Assembly: GCA_964605235.1 (NCBI GenBank) | Contig: CAZSBB010000035.1 | Coordinates: 4,337-68,336, forward strand | Reading direction: 5' to 3' | From: CAZSBB01 sp964605235 | GTDB taxonomy: Bacteria; Planctomycetota; Phycisphaerae; Phycisphaerales; Phycisphaeraceae | DNA: 64,000 nt | Shown here: positions 32,081-40,591 of the stretch, piece by piece | Numbering within the stretch: position 1 is the stretch's first letter | How the letters are laid out: each line of letters opens with the position of its first letter | The notes under the pieces: generated by a model | Told to the model about the DNA's origin: nothing | The model's database searches: none | What the model saw: the letters and a program-made list of their open reading frames with translations, nothing else | Translations under genes and position numbers: made by a program

Positions 32081-33307
32081 TCAGAGCATAAAGCCGGGGC
32101 AATTGGCGCAGGGGTTGTTTTTCGCGGTCGCGTCATCGACCTTGTGCTTGAAGCTCCGCCGCGCCTGGCGGTACTTCGCACCGTTCCAGATCTGGGCGAA
32201 GGGTTGCTCGAACACGTTGCCCATGTCCTCGCTCTCTTCCCAGGAGCCGCAGCAGGTCGAGACGTTGCCGTCCCAGTTGATCACGCTTGAGAGCCAGGGC
32301 CAGGAGCAGTCGAAGAGCTTTTTGCCGTTGTAATCGCCGGCACTGATTTCGCCGGTGCGCGCCAGCTCCTTGTACGGGCTGAGCACGAACTGGTCGTCTT
32401 TGGGCAGCCAGTGGTTCAGATGCTCGCGCACCTTGCGTTTCTGCAGGTCCGGCGCCAGACCCAGCGAAACCATCTTCTCGTCGCGGTCCTGAAACCGCAC
32501 ATTCATCGACGCGGTGGAGAAGACCGGCTTGGCGCCCAGCTCTTCCGCCAATTGGGTGAAGGCTTCGCGTTCGTGCTCGTTGTGGCGGGTCACGACGAAG
32601 TTCAACTGCACCACCGGCGTGCTGCTGCCGAGCTTCTGCCGGGCGGCAATGATCTCGCGCACCTTGGCGACCGATTCCTCGAAGTGCTTGCCCGGCTGAT
32701 AGATTTCATAGGTCGCCTGCGAAGCGCCGTGCAGCGAGCAGGTGAGCATGTCCAGCCCGCTTTGCACCAGCTTTTCGCCGTGGCCTTTGCCCAGCTTGTA
32801 GGCGTGCAGGTTGGAGCTGATGTAGGTCCATATGCCGCGCTCGTGGGCGTGGCGGATCATCTGGTGAATGTCGGGGACAATCAGCGGATCGCCCCACATG
32901 GACAGGTCCAGGGCATAGAGCGTGTGGCGCAGGCGGTCGATGAGCTGCTGAAACTGCTCGAGGCTCATCTTGCCTTTGGGGCGTCCCTGCAAGCCCAGGC
33001 CGGTGGGGCAGAGCTGGCATTTGGTGTTGCAGATGTTGGTGGATTCGATTTTCAGCTTGTACGGCCGGCCAAGCACGGTTTCCGTTTTCAGCCGGAACTG
33101 CACATTGACCAGCGCCATGTTGGCGAGCTTGAGCAGGGTGAGGTAGCGGCGATTGCGCCAAAGGTAGAACACGCCCCGCGCCAGGAAGTCGACGGCTCCG
33201 GCCATGCGATTGACGGCGCGCCAGCGGCGGGGTTGGCGCTTCCAGCGTCCGGTGCGGGCGACGGTGCGCGCCAGGCCGGCGTCGAGATGACACGTCAGCG
33301 TGCTCAT
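32081..33307 (-). CDS. Radical SAM protein with SPASM-like C-terminus
   Basis: 408 residues. The radical SAM motif CxxxCxxC is at Cys93-Cys97-Cys100 (CNTKCQLC). C-terminal cysteines (FDCSWPW, STCCGSW, NPCANCPGF) resemble the extra Fe-S ligands of SPASM/twitch domains. The ATG overlaps the ligase stop by four bases (ATGA). A 675-residue reading of this frame extends into the ligase gene and is rejected. It may modify a sugar, lipid or peptide linked to the nearby glycan pathway; the substrate is unknown. Confidence 0.9.
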   Translation of the reverse strand: MSTLTCHLDAGLARTVARTGRWKRQPRRWRAVNRMAGAVDFLARGVFYLWRNRRYLTLLKLANMALVNVQFRLKTETVLGRPYKLKIESTNICNTKCQLCPTGLGLQGRPKGKMSLEQFQQLIDRLRHTLYALDLSMWGDPLIVPDIHQMIRHAHERGIWTYISSNLHAYKLGKGHGEKLVQSGLDMLTCSLHGASQATYEIYQPGKHFEESVAKVREIIAARQKLGSSTPVVQLNFVVTRHNEHEREAFTQLAEELGAKPVFSTASMNVRFQDRDEKMVSLGLAPDLQKRKVREHLNHWLPKDDQFVLSPYKELARTGEISAGDYNGKKLFDCSWPWLSSVINWDGNVSTCCGSWEESEDMGNVFEQPFAQIWNGAKYRQARRSFKHKVDDATAKNNPCANCPGFML

Positions 33308-34728
33308 GAGCGGGAAAATCCTTGCCGCCAGAGTTGGGCGAAGCTCAGGTCCGGGCGCGGATGCTGCGGGAGCAGGCGCGGGAAGTCTTCTTCGTCGAGG
33401 CCCAGTTGATGCTCGGGGTCTTCCATGAGGCCCAGGTGATGGCGCACCGACAGGGCGGTGACGCCGGCCATGACCATCAGCAGCCAGGGCAGTTCCACGA
33501 CTTCCATGGAGAGGAAGATGCCGCCGAAGGCGAAGATGAGCAGACTGCCTTCCATGCCCAGGGTCAGGGGCACGGTCTGGCGGGTCAGGAGGTCGGGCTC
33601 GACCCCGGGGTGCTGTTCCTGGAAGGCCGCCAGATAATCGAGGCATTCGCGGCGGGAGCGGCGCAGGTAGTGCATGGTCACGATCAGCAGGGCGACGTAG
33701 GTGATCATCGCCAGGATGCCGCTGTCGGCGGCGATCTGGATGTACTGGCTGTGGATGGTGCGGCCCATGCGGTCGGCGCCGTAGTTCTTGGTGTAGAACT
33801 TGCTGTTGCGGATGCCCTGTCCGGTGAGCGGGTGATCGGTGGCGATCGCCCAGCCGGCGGCCCAGCTGTCGAAGCGCGACTGGGCGCTGGTGTCGACGTC
33901 GAAGTCCTTGGAACTGCGGAACCGGTCGCGGATTTCCTGGCCGGCGAGCATGGACACCGCCATGGCCGCCACCAGGGCGATGATGATCGCCTGCTTGCGT
34001 GGGCGGTGGTGGATCAGAATCCAGACCACCCCGACCAGGGCGCTGATCATCGCCCCGCGCGAATAGCTCATCAGCATGGCGTGAATCATCAACACCGCCA
34101 GGAACCACGCCGCCAGGCGCATGACCCGGTTTTTCGCCGCCACCCCGAAGGTGTACGCCAGCGGAACGCCCATGCCCAGCATCAGACCGGCGCCGTTGTT
34201 GTCCAGGCCGCCGTAGCCCTTGTGGAAGATGTCCAGCCGGCCTTCAAAAAAGTACAGGTAATTGATTTCCCAGGCGATGTAGCCCAGGCAGACCACGATC
34301 ATGACCACCATGGCCTTGATCTGCCACAGGCGATCCACCACCACGCAGGTCACCAGGGCGATGGCGAGAATCTTGGCGTACTCAATGCCCCACTCGACCG
34401 CCGTTTCGGAGTTGTAGGCGTTGACCACGCTGCCCATCAGCAGCAGGGCGTACACCAGAATCAACACCGGCACGAAGTTGAACCGGAAACGGAAGAACCC
34501 GCGCCCGGCATTGATCACCAGACTCACCAGCACGATGCACGCGGCAAACAGCGACCAGCGCAACTGCACCGGCAACGCCCAGTTCCACAGGTACTGCGGA
34601 CGCAGCACCGCCAGCGCGTAGTACAGCAGGATGCCCCAGAACGGGTGATACACCGATCCGAGGCCCCCCAGCAGCGTCATCGCCGTCAGGAACAGGAAAT
34701 GTTTCATGTACGCCGATTCCTCGAACAT
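33304..34728 (-). CDS. O-antigen ligase/polymerase-like membrane protein
   Basis: 474 residues from ATG 34728, preceded by AGGAGCGAA. About eleven hydrophobic helices are present, with a large non-membrane loop between residues 265 and 330 containing RFDSWAAGWAIATDHPLTGQGIRNSKF and HSQYIQIAADSGI, typical of Wzy_C/WaaL proteins. SYSRGA before it is also characteristic. The protein would ligate or polymerise lipid-linked glycans outside the membrane. The N-terminal part resembles exosortase-associated O-glycosylation ligases. It is translationally coupled to the radical SAM gene. Confidence 0.85.
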   Translation of the reverse strand: MFEESAYMKHFLFLTAMTLLGGLGSVYHPFWGILLYYALAVLRPQYLWNWALPVQLRWSLFAACIVLVSLVINAGRGFFRFRFNFVPVLILVYALLLMGSVVNAYNSETAVEWGIEYAKILAIALVTCVVVDRLWQIKAMVVMIVVCLGYIAWEINYLYFFEGRLDIFHKGYGGLDNNGAGLMLGMGVPLAYTFGVAAKNRVMRLAAWFLAVLMIHAMLMSYSRGAMISALVGVVWILIHHRPRKQAIIIALVAAMAVSMLAGQEIRDRFRSSKDFDVDTSAQSRFDSWAAGWAIATDHPLTGQGIRNSKFYTKNYGADRMGRTIHSQYIQIAADSGILAMITYVALLIVTMHYLRRSRRECLDYLAAFQEQHPGVEPDLLTRQTVPLTLGMEGSLLIFAFGGIFLSMEVVELPWLLMVMAGVTALSVRHHLGLMEDPEHQLGLDEEDFPRLLPQHPRPDLSFAQLWRQGFSRS

Positions 34729-34770
34729 TTCGCTCCTGTGCCTTGTTTCTCCCCAGTCACCAATGCCGGT

Positions 34771-35982
34771 TCAGCCCGCTGCCTTCCACGTCAACACCGG
34801 CAGGGGTCGGGTGCCGGTGTCGCGTCTTTGAAAGGACTGCTGAATGGCGCTGGCGGCCGTGACCACGTCCACCTCATTGAGGCAAACGTCCTCCTGGTCA
34901 CAAACCCGCTTGTAGCACGGCCCGCAGGCGACCGCTGCTACCAGCTTTTCTCCCCTGCCATACAAATCAATTTCCTGAGCGCAAGTCGGCCCGAAAAACA
35001 CCACCACCTGCTTGCCGCGGGCAATGGCGACATGCATCGCCATCGTGTCCCCGCTCAACAGCACGTCGCAGCATTCCACGAGCGCCACAAACGCCGGTTC
35101 GTCGTGTTCCGTGCCTCCGTCAAAAATGCCCGTCCGCAGATTCAACCGACTCAGCTCCGCGCTGATCTCGTCCACGATCGGCCGTTCCTCCGGGCCGCCC
35201 AGCAACACCATCTGCATCCGCGGCTGGCTGACCGCCAGATGGGCGATCAAACGCACGATCTTCGCCGCCGGCCACATCTTGTTGGCGAACACCTTGCCCG
35301 CGCCGACATTGATGCCCAGCGTGGGCAGGTCCGCCTGCCAGCCCTTGGCGCGCAGCCGCGCCTGTTGCCGCGCCAACGCCTGCCCATCGAGCGGCAACGT
35401 GTACGGCACGTGACGGTACGGCCAACCGAGGGCTTCATGCACCAGTTGCGGATAGGTCTTGCGATTGTGATGGAACTTGAGCTCATCGCTCAGGCCCAGA
35501 TGGAAGTACGCATGCGCTTCTTCATTGAGCGGAATCGGCGAGCCGACCGGGCTCAAACCCACGCCCAGCTTCTGTGTTGCCGACAGCGCCATCTGCAACG
35601 CGCACGGCTGCGGTTCTTTATCCAGGCAGATCGCCAGGTCGAACCGTTCCTGCTGCAACTGCAGGGCGGTCAGGGCGTCAAACGGCAGCACCCGGTCGAT
35701 CATTGGATGCCCCGTCAGCATGCGGACGCCGTTGGGCTTGCTCACCCAGGTCACCTGAGCATTGGGGTACAGCTCATGCAGGGTGGGCAGGATCGCCAGC
35801 GTGCGGATGACATCGCCCAGCGCGCCGAGTTTGATGATGCAGACGCGGTGGTTGTAAGGCTGATAGTGGTTGCAGCCGCGGCAGAGCTGGTTTTGCGCGC
35901 ACGGCTTGTCGCCGCGGTAATGCCGACAGTCGGCGGCTATGTCGCCGGTCGGGGGGGCGAATTTCAGGTCGGTCGTTCGCAT
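34771..35982 (-). CDS. Glycosyltransferase family 9 (heptosyltransferase-like) with Cys-rich N-terminus
   Basis: About 403 residues from ATG 35982. The GT9 core is IIKLGALGDVIRTLAILP, NVGAGKVFANKMWP, MVLLGGPEERPIV and SGDTMAMHVAIARGKQVVVFFGPT. The late cysteines CGPCYKRVC...DVC are common in the family. An N-terminal extension has four cysteines in the order C-x8-C-x5-C-x2-C (Cys19, 28, 34, 37), starting DCRHYRGDKPC, which could bind a metal or Fe-S cluster. It lies 43 bases upstream of the ligase gene and probably adds heptose or a related sugar to the surface glycan. Confidence 0.9.
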   Translation of the reverse strand: MRTTDLKFAPPTGDIAADCRHYRGDKPCAQNQLCRGCNHYQPYNHRVCIIKLGALGDVIRTLAILPTLHELYPNAQVTWVSKPNGVRMLTGHPMIDRVLPFDALTALQLQQERFDLAICLDKEPQPCALQMALSATQKLGVGLSPVGSPIPLNEEAHAYFHLGLSDELKFHHNRKTYPQLVHEALGWPYRHVPYTLPLDGQALARQQARLRAKGWQADLPTLGINVGAGKVFANKMWPAAKIVRLIAHLAVSQPRMQMVLLGGPEERPIVDEISAELSRLNLRTGIFDGGTEHDEPAFVALVECCDVLLSGDTMAMHVAIARGKQVVVFFGPTCAQEIDLYGRGEKLVAAVACGPCYKRVCDQEDVCLNEVDVVTAASAIQQSFQRRDTGTRPLPVLTWKAAG

Positions 35983-36217
35983 TGCAGGTCTGCCCAGGCT
36001 GCACGGGCGCACGCCGCCCATACAACCGTTACGGTCGGCATATTCGGCGGCGATCTTTATCTGTGTCGGTGCGGGAAATGGGAAACGAGGCAGCGGGATT
36101 TCCCGCAGCATTGGAGCGCACGGCGTTCAACTGGCGCGTGGTTCAAACGAACGGATCACGCTGACCCGCGCCGGGAGCCGCTGCCGATTGGTTATGGGAC
36201 GTCGTTGCCGCGCCGGC

Positions 36218-37873
36218 TCAGCGTGGTCGGCGTGGGGGCACCGGCGGCAACGGAGGCATGCTCCCCGCGCCCATCGTGCCGCCGGATCCTGCCGCGGCGG
36301 CGGCGCGAATGGCGCTCCCGCCGCCGACGGTTGAACTCACTCCCGTCGGGGCTTTGCCATCGGCAGCATTATCAGACTTTGCCCGCACCAGCAGCACGGC
36401 GATCAGCAGCGCCTGCACGCCGATCATTGGCGTCCGGAAGCGCTCCAGCCCGTTCGCCTGCGTCGCCAGCATGAAGTACGCCAGCAGGCCGCCCAGCAGC
36501 AGCAGCGTCGCCCATTGCCGGCGCCACGCCAGCACCGCCGCTCCCGCCAGCATCGCCAGCAGTAAAAGCCCATTCCAACCCGTCCATGCCAGGGCGACCA
36601 TGAAGCTCGGCTTATCGGTCACGCCCGTCAGGCTGAACTTGCCCGACAGCACCTGCTCCCGCAGGCCGGTGGGGTGATACTCCCGGCCGAGCTGCGCCAT
36701 CAGCGCCCCAGCGGAATGGTCCAGCCACAGCTTGCCCCAACTCCGCGCCAGCACCTGGGCGTAGACCTTCGGCTGGGCGCGCATCTCCGCCAGCGCCAGC
36801 CGTTGCATGCCGTCGTACACGTTCTCACCCGGCTTGAGCTCGGTCTTGAGCTTTTCCATCTGCCGGGCGACCATCGCCTTCCAGTTCATTTCGCTGACGT
36901 CCATGCCCTCGGCGGTCAGGTTCATGTAGCTGGCGGTGTAGAACCAGGCGTTGACCTGCGGCACCGTGCTCAGTCGCCAGCCGGCGCCCACCTGATGGTT
37001 GCGCACCATCCATGCGCCCGGGGCCACCAGCGACCCGAGCAGCACCGCCCCGGCCGCCATCCAGCCGGCCTTTTGCCGCTGGGTCACCGCCAGCCACAAC
37101 GCCAGCGAAAAGCCCACCAGCACCGCGATGGGTTTCACCAGTGCCGCACCGCCCAGCGCCAATCCGCCCACCAGCGCCCAGACCACCTGTCTGCGGCCAA
37201 CGAGCGTCAGCCACCAGCCCAACAGCAGCAGGAACACCAGCAGTGTCTCGCTGAGCATGCTCATGCTGGCGCTGACCAGCGCGGGATGGATGGCGAAAAG
37301 CAACGCCGCCGCGAGAGCTGCTTTGCGGTGCTGGAACAGTTGCATGCCGATGCCGAACACCAGCAGCGCACTGAGCGCGTCCAGCGCTGCCTGGATCATC
37401 AGCACCCGATCGACCGACTGGCCAACCTGCAGCAGCGCCGCCAGCAGCAGGGGATAGCCGGGCGTGCGGAAGACCTCGGGGAATTGCCCCAGTTGGTTGA
37501 TTTTCTCGCGCTGCCCCAACTGGCTGCGCAGTTCCGCCAGGGGCACATGGATGACGCCGGTGCGCTCCTCCCCGCGGCTGAAGACGCGCCCGGATTGCAG
37601 GTTTTCCGCCAGCTCCACATAACGCGGGGAGTCCGGCTCATACGCCCGCTGCACGTTCTGGGCGGGTCCAAAGGCGAACAGCGCCAACCGCAGCCCCATC
37701 GCCACCACCAGCAGCACGCACAGCAGGACCGTCAGCTCCTGGTCGCCGCGCTGCGCCGGGGCTGGACGCACCGCCGCATCCAGCTTCGCCAGTGGGTTAC
37801 GACCTGTGGCTCCCGCGCCGGGAGCGGTCGCCCCCGGCGGCGGCAAAGCCGGCCTACGGTGAGATGAACTCAT
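36218..37873 (-). CDS. GT39/ArnT-like membrane glycosyltransferase
   Basis: About 551 residues. After a Pro/Ala-rich N-terminus come ten or so hydrophobic helices. The first luminal segment holds YEPDSPRYVELAENL, which fits the acidic catalytic loop of GT-C enzymes, and GYPLLLAALL is typical of PMT_2 proteins. Such proteins move sugars from polyprenyl phosphate to an acceptor outside the membrane. ATG 37873 is chosen over a TTG five codons earlier. The C-terminal tail is Gly/Pro/Ser-rich (about 50 residues). A perfect 27-bp palindrome lies upstream. Confidence 0.85.
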   Translation of the reverse strand: MSSSHRRPALPPPGATAPGAGATGRNPLAKLDAAVRPAPAQRGDQELTVLLCVLLVVAMGLRLALFAFGPAQNVQRAYEPDSPRYVELAENLQSGRVFSRGEERTGVIHVPLAELRSQLGQREKINQLGQFPEVFRTPGYPLLLAALLQVGQSVDRVLMIQAALDALSALLVFGIGMQLFQHRKAALAAALLFAIHPALVSASMSMLSETLLVFLLLLGWWLTLVGRRQVVWALVGGLALGGAALVKPIAVLVGFSLALWLAVTQRQKAGWMAAGAVLLGSLVAPGAWMVRNHQVGAGWRLSTVPQVNAWFYTASYMNLTAEGMDVSEMNWKAMVARQMEKLKTELKPGENVYDGMQRLALAEMRAQPKVYAQVLARSWGKLWLDHSAGALMAQLGREYHPTGLREQVLSGKFSLTGVTDKPSFMVALAWTGWNGLLLLAMLAGAAVLAWRRQWATLLLLGGLLAYFMLATQANGLERFRTPMIGVQALLIAVLLVRAKSDNAADGKAPTGVSSTVGGGSAIRAAAAAGSGGTMGAGSMPPLPPVPPRRPR

Positions 37874-37980
37874 TGCCAGATTTCCCAAGACCCTGGATCA
37901 CCAACGTCCGGCGCATTGTCGCACGCCCCGCGCACAACACAACCACCTGAGTCGTTTGCGCCAGCAGCGACGGCGACATT

Positions 37981-38046
37981 GGGGATAAAAAAGGGGATAA
38001 GTACATTTTTTTAACAAATAATGTACTTATCCCCTTTTTTATCCCC
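37981..38046. repeat. Perfect palindrome, family A (GGGGATAAGTACATT type), copy 1
   Basis: Arms 37981-38007 and 38020-38046 are perfect reverse complements over 27 bases, with a 12-base AT-rich loop. The core AAGGGGATAAGTACATT is shared with the palindrome at 42741-42810. The arms contain two GGGGATA units in tandem. It lies between the GT39 gene and the DUF2959 lipoprotein gene, which are divergent. Confidence 0.92.
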
Positions 38047-38072
38047 GCGCCCACGGCTGTTACACTGTGCGC

Positions 38073-38744
38073 ATGCTGCACCTCCAACAACGATCCTCGC
38101 GCGTTCTGGTTCTGCCGGCCCTTGCTCTCCTGCTCCTGAGCGCCAGCGGTTGCTCAAGCATGTACTACGCCGCCGCCGAGCAGGTGGGCATCCACAAACG
38201 CGACATCATGGTCGACCGCGTGGAAGACGCCCGCGACGATCAAGCCAAAGCCAAGGAGCAGTTCCAGACCGCGCTGGAGAAGTTCCAGTCGGTGGTGACG
38301 GTCGAAGGCGGCGAGTTGGAGAAGAAGTACAACCAGCTCAAGAGCGAGCTGACGCGCTGTGAGAGCCGCGCCAAGGCGGTCAAGGATCGCATCGCGTCGA
38401 TTGAGGATGTGTCCGAAGCGTTGTTCAAGGAATGGGAAAAAGAGCTGGAGCAGTACCACAACCCCGAGCTGCGCCGCGCCAGCGAGCGGCAGCTTCAGAC
38501 CACGCGGGTGAACTACACCAGCCTGCTCGACGCCATGCGCCGCGCCGAGCGCAAGATGGAGCCGGTGCTCAGCGCCTTCCAGGACCAGGTGCTCTACCTC
38601 AAGCACAACCTTAACGCCCAGGCGATCGCGTCGCTGCAGGGCACCGCCGTATCGCTGGAGACGGACGTGGCGGCGCTGGTGAAGGAAATGGAAGCATCGA
38701 TCGCCGAGGCGGACGAGTTCATCTCCACGCTCAAGCAGCCATAA
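38073..38744 (+). CDS. DUF2959 family lipoprotein, coiled coil
   Basis: About 223 residues. The signal peptide ends in lipobox LSASGC (Cys27). The rest is almost entirely helical and charged (DDQAKAKEQFQTALEKFQSVVTVEGGELEKKYNQL and onward), as in DUF2959 proteins, whose function is not known. ATG 38073 is preferred to GTG 38067. It is expected to be anchored to a membrane on the periplasmic side. The next gene follows after 48 bases on the same strand. Confidence 0.85.
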   Translation: MLHLQQRSSRVLVLPALALLLLSASGCSSMYYAAAEQVGIHKRDIMVDRVEDARDDQAKAKEQFQTALEKFQSVVTVEGGELEKKYNQLKSELTRCESRAKAVKDRIASIEDVSEALFKEWEKELEQYHNPELRRASERQLQTTRVNYTSLLDAMRRAERKMEPVLSAFQDQVLYLKHNLNAQAIASLQGTAVSLETDVAALVKEMEASIAEADEFISTLKQP

Positions 38745-38792
38745 CGTCGCCGGCGCTCAGCCCGGCAGCAGGGGGGCGGCGGGAAGGTCACG

Positions 38793-39779
38793 ATGCCGCA
38801 TGAACTGGTCGATGCCGAGGGGCGCTTGCGGGTTCACCTGCCCTGCGCCCAGTGCAGCTACGACCTGCTGGGCTTGCAGCTCGAAACCACCTGTCCCGAA
38901 TGCGGCTGCGCCATCGGCGGAGCGGCCGCGCTGCAACGCATGCATCTGGCGAGCCCGGTGTGGGTGATGCGGCTGTACGTGGGCTCGTTCTGGGTCATGC
39001 TCGGCAGCGCGGGCGCCCTGCTGGCGACCCTGGGCTTCCCTGTGGTGGTCGCACTGGCGTGGTTCAGTGGCACCCCGCTGGGCAACATGAACAGCGGCGT
39101 TCTGCTGACCATGGCGCTGCTGACCAGTGCCCTGGTGGCGACCATCGGCCTGCTGCAACTGGCGACCCCGGAACAGTTCCACGCCGGCACGAGCTGGACG
39201 TGGGCCGGTCTATCTGAGCGCCCCGACCGCGCTCGGCTGCTGACGCGCATCCTGATGCCGCTGGGCGTGGTGCTGTTGTCCGTGTGGGTGCTGGTGTTGT
39301 TCATGCAACGGCACACCACGCCGCTGTGGGTGCGCGCCATCGGCGACGTATTCCCCATCCTCGGCTGCTGCGCCTGGTGGGCGGGATGCGTCATGGGAAC
39401 GAACTGGTGCAGCCTGCTGGGATCGCGTTTTGCCGTCGAGCGATTGCCGCACCGGCTGCGCTGGAACTACCACCTCTGGCTGTGGGCAGGTGGGGTGCTG
39501 CTGTTTCCCCTGTTGTTGATGCTTTCCATCGACCTGCCGCACTTGGTGGACAGTTGGTCCAGTGGTATGAAGCTGTTCGTCCTGATTCTGCTGGGCATGC
39601 TGCTCCTGGCGTTATGGGGATTGTTGCTGGTCAGTGCGCTCAGCGGGCTGTGGCTCATGTTGGCGTTGCGGCCGATCGTGCGCTTCCAGCGCGCCCTGCG
39701 GCGGCAGGTGATGGGGCCGATGCACAACCTGTTGCGCGCTGCGCAGCAGGCGCAGCGGCAGCGTGATCAGTTGCCCTGA
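38793..39779 (+). CDS. Zinc-ribbon polytopic membrane protein (planctomycete type)
   Basis: 328 residues. The N-terminus carries a four-cysteine zinc ribbon, C18-x2-C21...C34-x2-C37 (LPCAQCSYDLLGL, TTCPECGC). This CxxC-Y-D-L-x-GL pattern is very common at the N-terminus of planctomycete membrane proteins. Six or so hydrophobic helices follow (residues 58-80, 83-105, 140-165, 170-190, 220-245, 255-285). Function is unknown. It overlaps the convergent esterase gene by 13 bases. Confidence 0.82.
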   Translation: MPHELVDAEGRLRVHLPCAQCSYDLLGLQLETTCPECGCAIGGAAALQRMHLASPVWVMRLYVGSFWVMLGSAGALLATLGFPVVVALAWFSGTPLGNMNSGVLLTMALLTSALVATIGLLQLATPEQFHAGTSWTWAGLSERPDRARLLTRILMPLGVVLLSVWVLVLFMQRHTTPLWVRAIGDVFPILGCCAWWAGCVMGTNWCSLLGSRFAVERLPHRLRWNYHLWLWAGGVLLFPLLLMLSIDLPHLVDSWSSGMKLFVLILLGMLLLALWGLLLVSALSGLWLMLALRPIVRFQRALRRQVMGPMHNLLRAAQQAQRQRDQLP

Positions 39780-40570
39780 TGCCGTGGGCCGAGGGCGCGA
39801 TGCGATGGTGTGGCGGCCAGGCGTTGGATGAAGCGCAGCGCCAGCGGAAAGGCGGGGGCGAGCATTTCGCCGTGGTTGCAGCCGGTCATTTCGTGCACTT
39901 CCACATCCGGATGTCCCGCCAGTCTGAGCATGCGTCCGCAGTAGGCGTTTTCCTGTTGCCGCGCCATCACATCCAGTTCACGGTCGCCGGTGATCAGGCA
40001 GATGGGCGGTGCGTCGGCGCGCAGGTGGTACAGGGGCGCGAGGTCGTCGATGACGGGCGTGAGCGGGCCCAGGCCGCGCTCCTGGCGCACCATGAAATGG
40101 GTGATGAGCTGGGCGCTCAGGGGCAGCAGTCCCGCCAGTTGGTCGGGGTCGAGTTGATGCGGCGCGAGCCAGCGTTTATCCAGCCCCACCATCGCCGCGA
40201 GATACCCGCCCGCGGAATGCCCGCCGACGAACACGCGCTGCGGATCGCCGCCGTACTCCGCGATGTGGCGCAAGGTCCACGCGACGGCAGCCGCGGCGTC
40301 TTCGATCCAGCATGGCGTGTGCACCTCGGGACTCAAACGATAACCAGCGCCCGCCACCGCGATGCCCTGCTGCAGCAGTTCAGGCGGGAGTTCCCTGCTG
40401 CCGTTGGCTAAGCCGCCGCCATGGAACCACACCAGCGTGGCGTAGCCGGGTTGGTCGGTGGGGTAATGCAGGTCGAGCCGACAACGCTCGTGCTGAGCGA
40501 TCGCCGGCGGCTGGGCGGTGTGGTAGGGCAGGTCTCGTAATGTCTGGTAGGTCACCGCGTCTTTCTCCAC
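39767..40570 (-). CDS. Alpha/beta hydrolase (HSL-type carboxylesterase-like)
   Basis: 267 residues. The oxyanion motif HGGG (VWFHGGGLANG) and nucleophile elbow GHSAGG (VFVGGHSAGGYLAAM) are those of hormone-sensitive-lipase-like esterases. A late Asp (ITGDRELD) and His (GCNHGEM) complete a possible triad. No signal peptide is seen. The start is GTG 40570 or GTG 40555, the latter with GGAG upstream. It follows the sulfatase gene on the same strand after 21 bases, so it may remove acyl groups from a sulfated substrate. Confidence 0.85.
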   Translation of the reverse strand: MEKDAVTYQTLRDLPYHTAQPPAIAQHERCRLDLHYPTDQPGYATLVWFHGGGLANGSRELPPELLQQGIAVAGAGYRLSPEVHTPCWIEDAAAAVAWTLRHIAEYGGDPQRVFVGGHSAGGYLAAMVGLDKRWLAPHQLDPDQLAGLLPLSAQLITHFMVRQERGLGPLTPVIDDLAPLYHLRADAPPICLITGDRELDVMARQQENAYCGRMLRLAGHPDVEVHEMTGCNHGEMLAPAFPLALRFIQRLAATPSHRALGPRHQGN

Positions 40571-40591
40571 GTCGGCGGCTTGGCTAGCGAC

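Noticed and set aside
33308..34108. N-terminal extension of the radical SAM frame to 675 codons
   Set aside because: The extension lies wholly in the ligase gene in another frame; the ATGA overlap at 33304-33307 marks the true start.
33322..36474. 1050-codon plus-strand frame across the glycan locus
   Set aside because: It crosses two clear minus-strand genes and is composed of shadow sequence; no motif supports it.
37854..38090. 78-codon minus-strand frame over the 37981-38046 palindrome
   Set aside because: It only translates the palindrome and the intergenic space; no coding character.
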